Shown piece by piece: positions 62,500-64,000 of a stretch of 64,000 nt of DNA. Made by a program: the position numbers and the translations under genes. This DNA comes from Jatrophihabitans sp035642535 (lineage in GTDB: Bacteria; Actinomycetota; Actinomycetes; Mycobacteriales; Jatrophihabitantaceae), in contig DASQSE010000052.1 of NCBI GenBank assembly GCA_035642535.1, positions 1 to 64,000 on the forward strand, in the 5' to 3' direction. A model generated the notes under the pieces. The model saw only the letters and a program-made list of their open reading frames with translations. It searched no databases and was not told where the DNA came from. Position 1 is the first letter of the stretch, and each line of letters starts with the position of its first letter.

Positions 62500-63483
62500 T
62501 TGGCGGTCTCGCGACGCGGCGTCGACATCGCCGACCTGGTGCGGCGGGCGTGCGACAGCGAGTCGCGCGCGGTCGCGCGGCTGATCTCGCTCGTCGAGAA
62601 CGACTCCGAGGAGTTGCGCAAGATCGCGGCAGCGCTCGCCCCGTACGGCGGCCACGCGCAGGTCATCGGCCTTACCGGCGCGCCCGGGGTGGGCAAGTCG
62701 ACGATCACCTCCGCCCTCGTGAGTGTGCTGCGCGAGGCCGGCAAGCGGGTCGGGGTGCTGGCGGTCGACCCGTCCTCGCCGTTCTCGGGCGGGGCACTGC
62801 TCGGCGACCGGGTCCGCATGCAGGACCACGCCACCGACGACGCAGTGTTCATCCGCTCGATGGCTTCCCGCGGTCAACTCGGCGGGCTGGCGGCGGCGGT
62901 GCCGCAGGCGCTGCGGGTGCTCGACGCGGCAGCCTGCGACGTCGTCCTCATCGAGACGGTGGGCGTCGGACAGGCCGAGGTCGAGATCGCGTCGCTGGCC
63001 GACACCACGCTGCTCGCGCTGGCGCCCGGCCTGGGCGACGGCATCCAGGCTGCGAAGGCCGGCATCATCGAGATTGCCGACGTGTTCGTCGTCAACAAGG
63101 CCGACCGCGACGGCGCCGATCAGGTCGCCCGCGACTTGCGCTACATGCAGTCGCTCGGCGGCCGGCACTCGGTGGCCGGGGCCTGGCGCCCGCCGATCGT
63201 GAAGACGGTCGCGGCGCGTGCGGCCAGTGCTGACAGCGGCATCGACAAGCTCGTCGAGGCCATCGAGAAGCACCGGGCGTGGATGGACGAGCACGGCGAG
63301 CTCGCCCGCCGACGGCGCGCCCGCGCGGCGGCGGAGATCGAGGCGATCGCGCTCGGCACCGTCAAGCGGCACTTCGCGCAAGTGCACGGCTCAGCGGCGC
63401 TGGATGCGGCGGCCGCCCGCGTCGTGGCCGGCGACACCGATCCGTTCGCCGCCGCGGACGAACTGGTCGCGACGCTTTCCTAA
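62500..63483 (+). CDS. meaB: MeaB-family GTPase (B12 mutase chaperone)
   Basis: The product is about 327 residues, a G3E GTPase that protects and reloads adenosylcobalamin mutases. It shows P-loop GAPGVGKST near residue 60, VLAVDPSSPFSGGALLGDR, the switch DVVLIETVGVGQAEVE and base-recognition NKADRDGADQ. The start is uncertain. TTG at 62500 gives a normal length; CTG at 62488 overlaps the thiolase stop; GTG at 62440 would overlap thiolase by 52 bases. None has a good ribosome-binding site, so translation may be coupled to the thiolase. Confidence 0.93.
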   Translation: MAVSRRGVDIADLVRRACDSESRAVARLISLVENDSEELRKIAAALAPYGGHAQVIGLTGAPGVGKSTITSALVSVLREAGKRVGVLAVDPSSPFSGGALLGDRVRMQDHATDDAVFIRSMASRGQLGGLAAAVPQALRVLDAAACDVVLIETVGVGQAEVEIASLADTTLLALAPGLGDGIQAAKAGIIEIADVFVVNKADRDGADQVARDLRYMQSLGGRHSVAGAWRPPIVKTVAARAASADSGIDKLVEAIEKHRAWMDEHGELARRRRARAAAEIEAIALGTVKRHFAQVHGSAALDAAAARVVAGDTDPFAAADELVATLS

Positions 63484-64000
63484 CGTGCGTGGGGCGTCAC
63501 ATCGAGCAAGCCCAGCGCCTTGGCGCGGACCGCAGCGTCGCGTCTTCGCGTCGAGCTTGGTCAGGATGGCGCCGACGTGGGTGTCCACGGTGCGCACGGA
63601 GAGCACGAGACGCGCCAGCGGTTCGGCACGCAGCGATTCGAGCTTGTCGAGCGCGGCCAGCAGCTGTGCCGGGTCAGTGCTCTGCGTACGGGCGAGCGCC
63701 TCCTCGTACGGACAGCCGGCCCATGCCGCTGCTGCTGCTGCTGCCTGCCACTGCCCCTTCGCCAGCAGCGTGTAGGGATGGTCGAACTCGTAGAGCGGCA
63801 CGTCTTGGCCGGCAGCGCGCAGCCGATATCCCAGCTCGGCGGCGGGCGCGCGCCGACCGAACCGGCGCACGTCGTCGTAGACCGCTGCCAGCTCGGCTGC
63901 CACGTGCGCGACGTCGCCGCGCAGCCACCGCCGCCTCGAGCAGCGCCGCCGCGGCGCAGTCGCAGGGTGTCGCCGCGCGACATCGAACTGTTCACCGAGC
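63480..64000 (-). pseudogene. Damaged LuxR-type (large ATPase-regulator) C-terminal region, runs off the window
   Basis: In one frame from the window edge the product reads WLRGDVAHVAAELAAVYDDV, then WAGCPYEEALARTQSTDPAQ and AALDKLESLRAEPLAR, typical of the C-terminal part of large LuxR regulators. It jumps directly to LVLSVRTVDTHVGAILTKLD, the second half of the LuxR DNA-binding domain. The linker and recognition-domain start, roughly 60-70 residues, are missing. After AKTRR the frame is wrong, while the neighbouring frame continues DAAVRAKALGLLDVTPHAR and stops at 63480. A deletion plus a frameshift indicate a pseudogene, or sequence error. Confidence 0.7.

Overview
The window is GC-rich chromosomal DNA from an actinomycete (Actinomycetota). 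The evidence is the NucS mismatch endonuclease, a DUF2550 protein directly after atpC, an Asp-type MurA, a Rho with a long disordered Arg/Asp/Gly-rich insertion, a TIGR03086 protein, a DivIVA/Scy-like coiled-coil protein, and frequent GTG starts with stop/start overlaps. The genus cannot be fixed from sequence alone. The order lysA-hom-thrC-thrB-rho-rpmE-prfA-prmC-sua5-wecA-atp-murA and then the epimerase/thiolase/meaB group is, from memory, close to that of Streptomyces and related genera, so the backbone is old core chromosome with accessory insertions.

Layout. 1-9000 is accessory: a doubtful small ORF, a membrane protein, a TetR regulator divergent from a DinB-like enzyme with two palindromic operators between them, a secreted GH12-type glycosidase, tRNA-Arg(CCG) with a duplicated 3' end, an orphan MsiK/MalK-type ATPase, and a four-gene membrane operon (DUF3105, CPBP protease, two uncharacterised membrane proteins). 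9022-17494 holds argS, lysA, hom, thrC, thrB and rho. 17501-26926 is a carbohydrate island: a cytosolic six-hairpin glycosidase, a flavoprotein, a secreted six-hairpin glycosidase, and a sugar ABC importer (binding lipoprotein and two permeases) that lacks its own ATPase. 26976-39991 is translation and energy: rpmE, prfA, prmC, sua5, wecA and the complete F1Fo ATP synthase operon. 40049-47544 holds gluconokinase, cobalamin adenosyltransferase, murA, small conserved proteins, ethylmalonyl-CoA mutase, OsmC, a lipoprotein and nucS. 47807-49708 is a large secreted protein. 49847-63483 combines ethylmalonyl-CoA-pathway genes with a three-gene signalling operon. The window ends in a damaged LuxR-type regulator.

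How the genes work together. Acetyl-CoA acetyltransferase, a tandem-fused 3-hydroxybutyryl-CoA dehydrogenase, crotonyl-CoA carboxylase/reductase, an epimerase, ethylmalonyl-CoA mutase, MeaB and a PduO adenosyltransferase cover the first half of the ethylmalonyl-CoA pathway plus its B12 supply. The orphan ATPase at 4245 is a reasonable energiser for the importer at 23670-26926.

The best candidate for an undescribed system is 51764-57973. These three translationally coupled genes encode a receiver-HDOD protein, a receiver protein with an apparently dead HD-GYP-like domain, and a 1307-residue membrane histidine kinase that carries both a GGDEF-like and an EAL-like domain, each without its catalytic motif. 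Three families of intergenic repeats are also reported: two GCTTCGGGGCC palindromes, a nested palindrome at 27381, and paired 40-base units flanking atpG.
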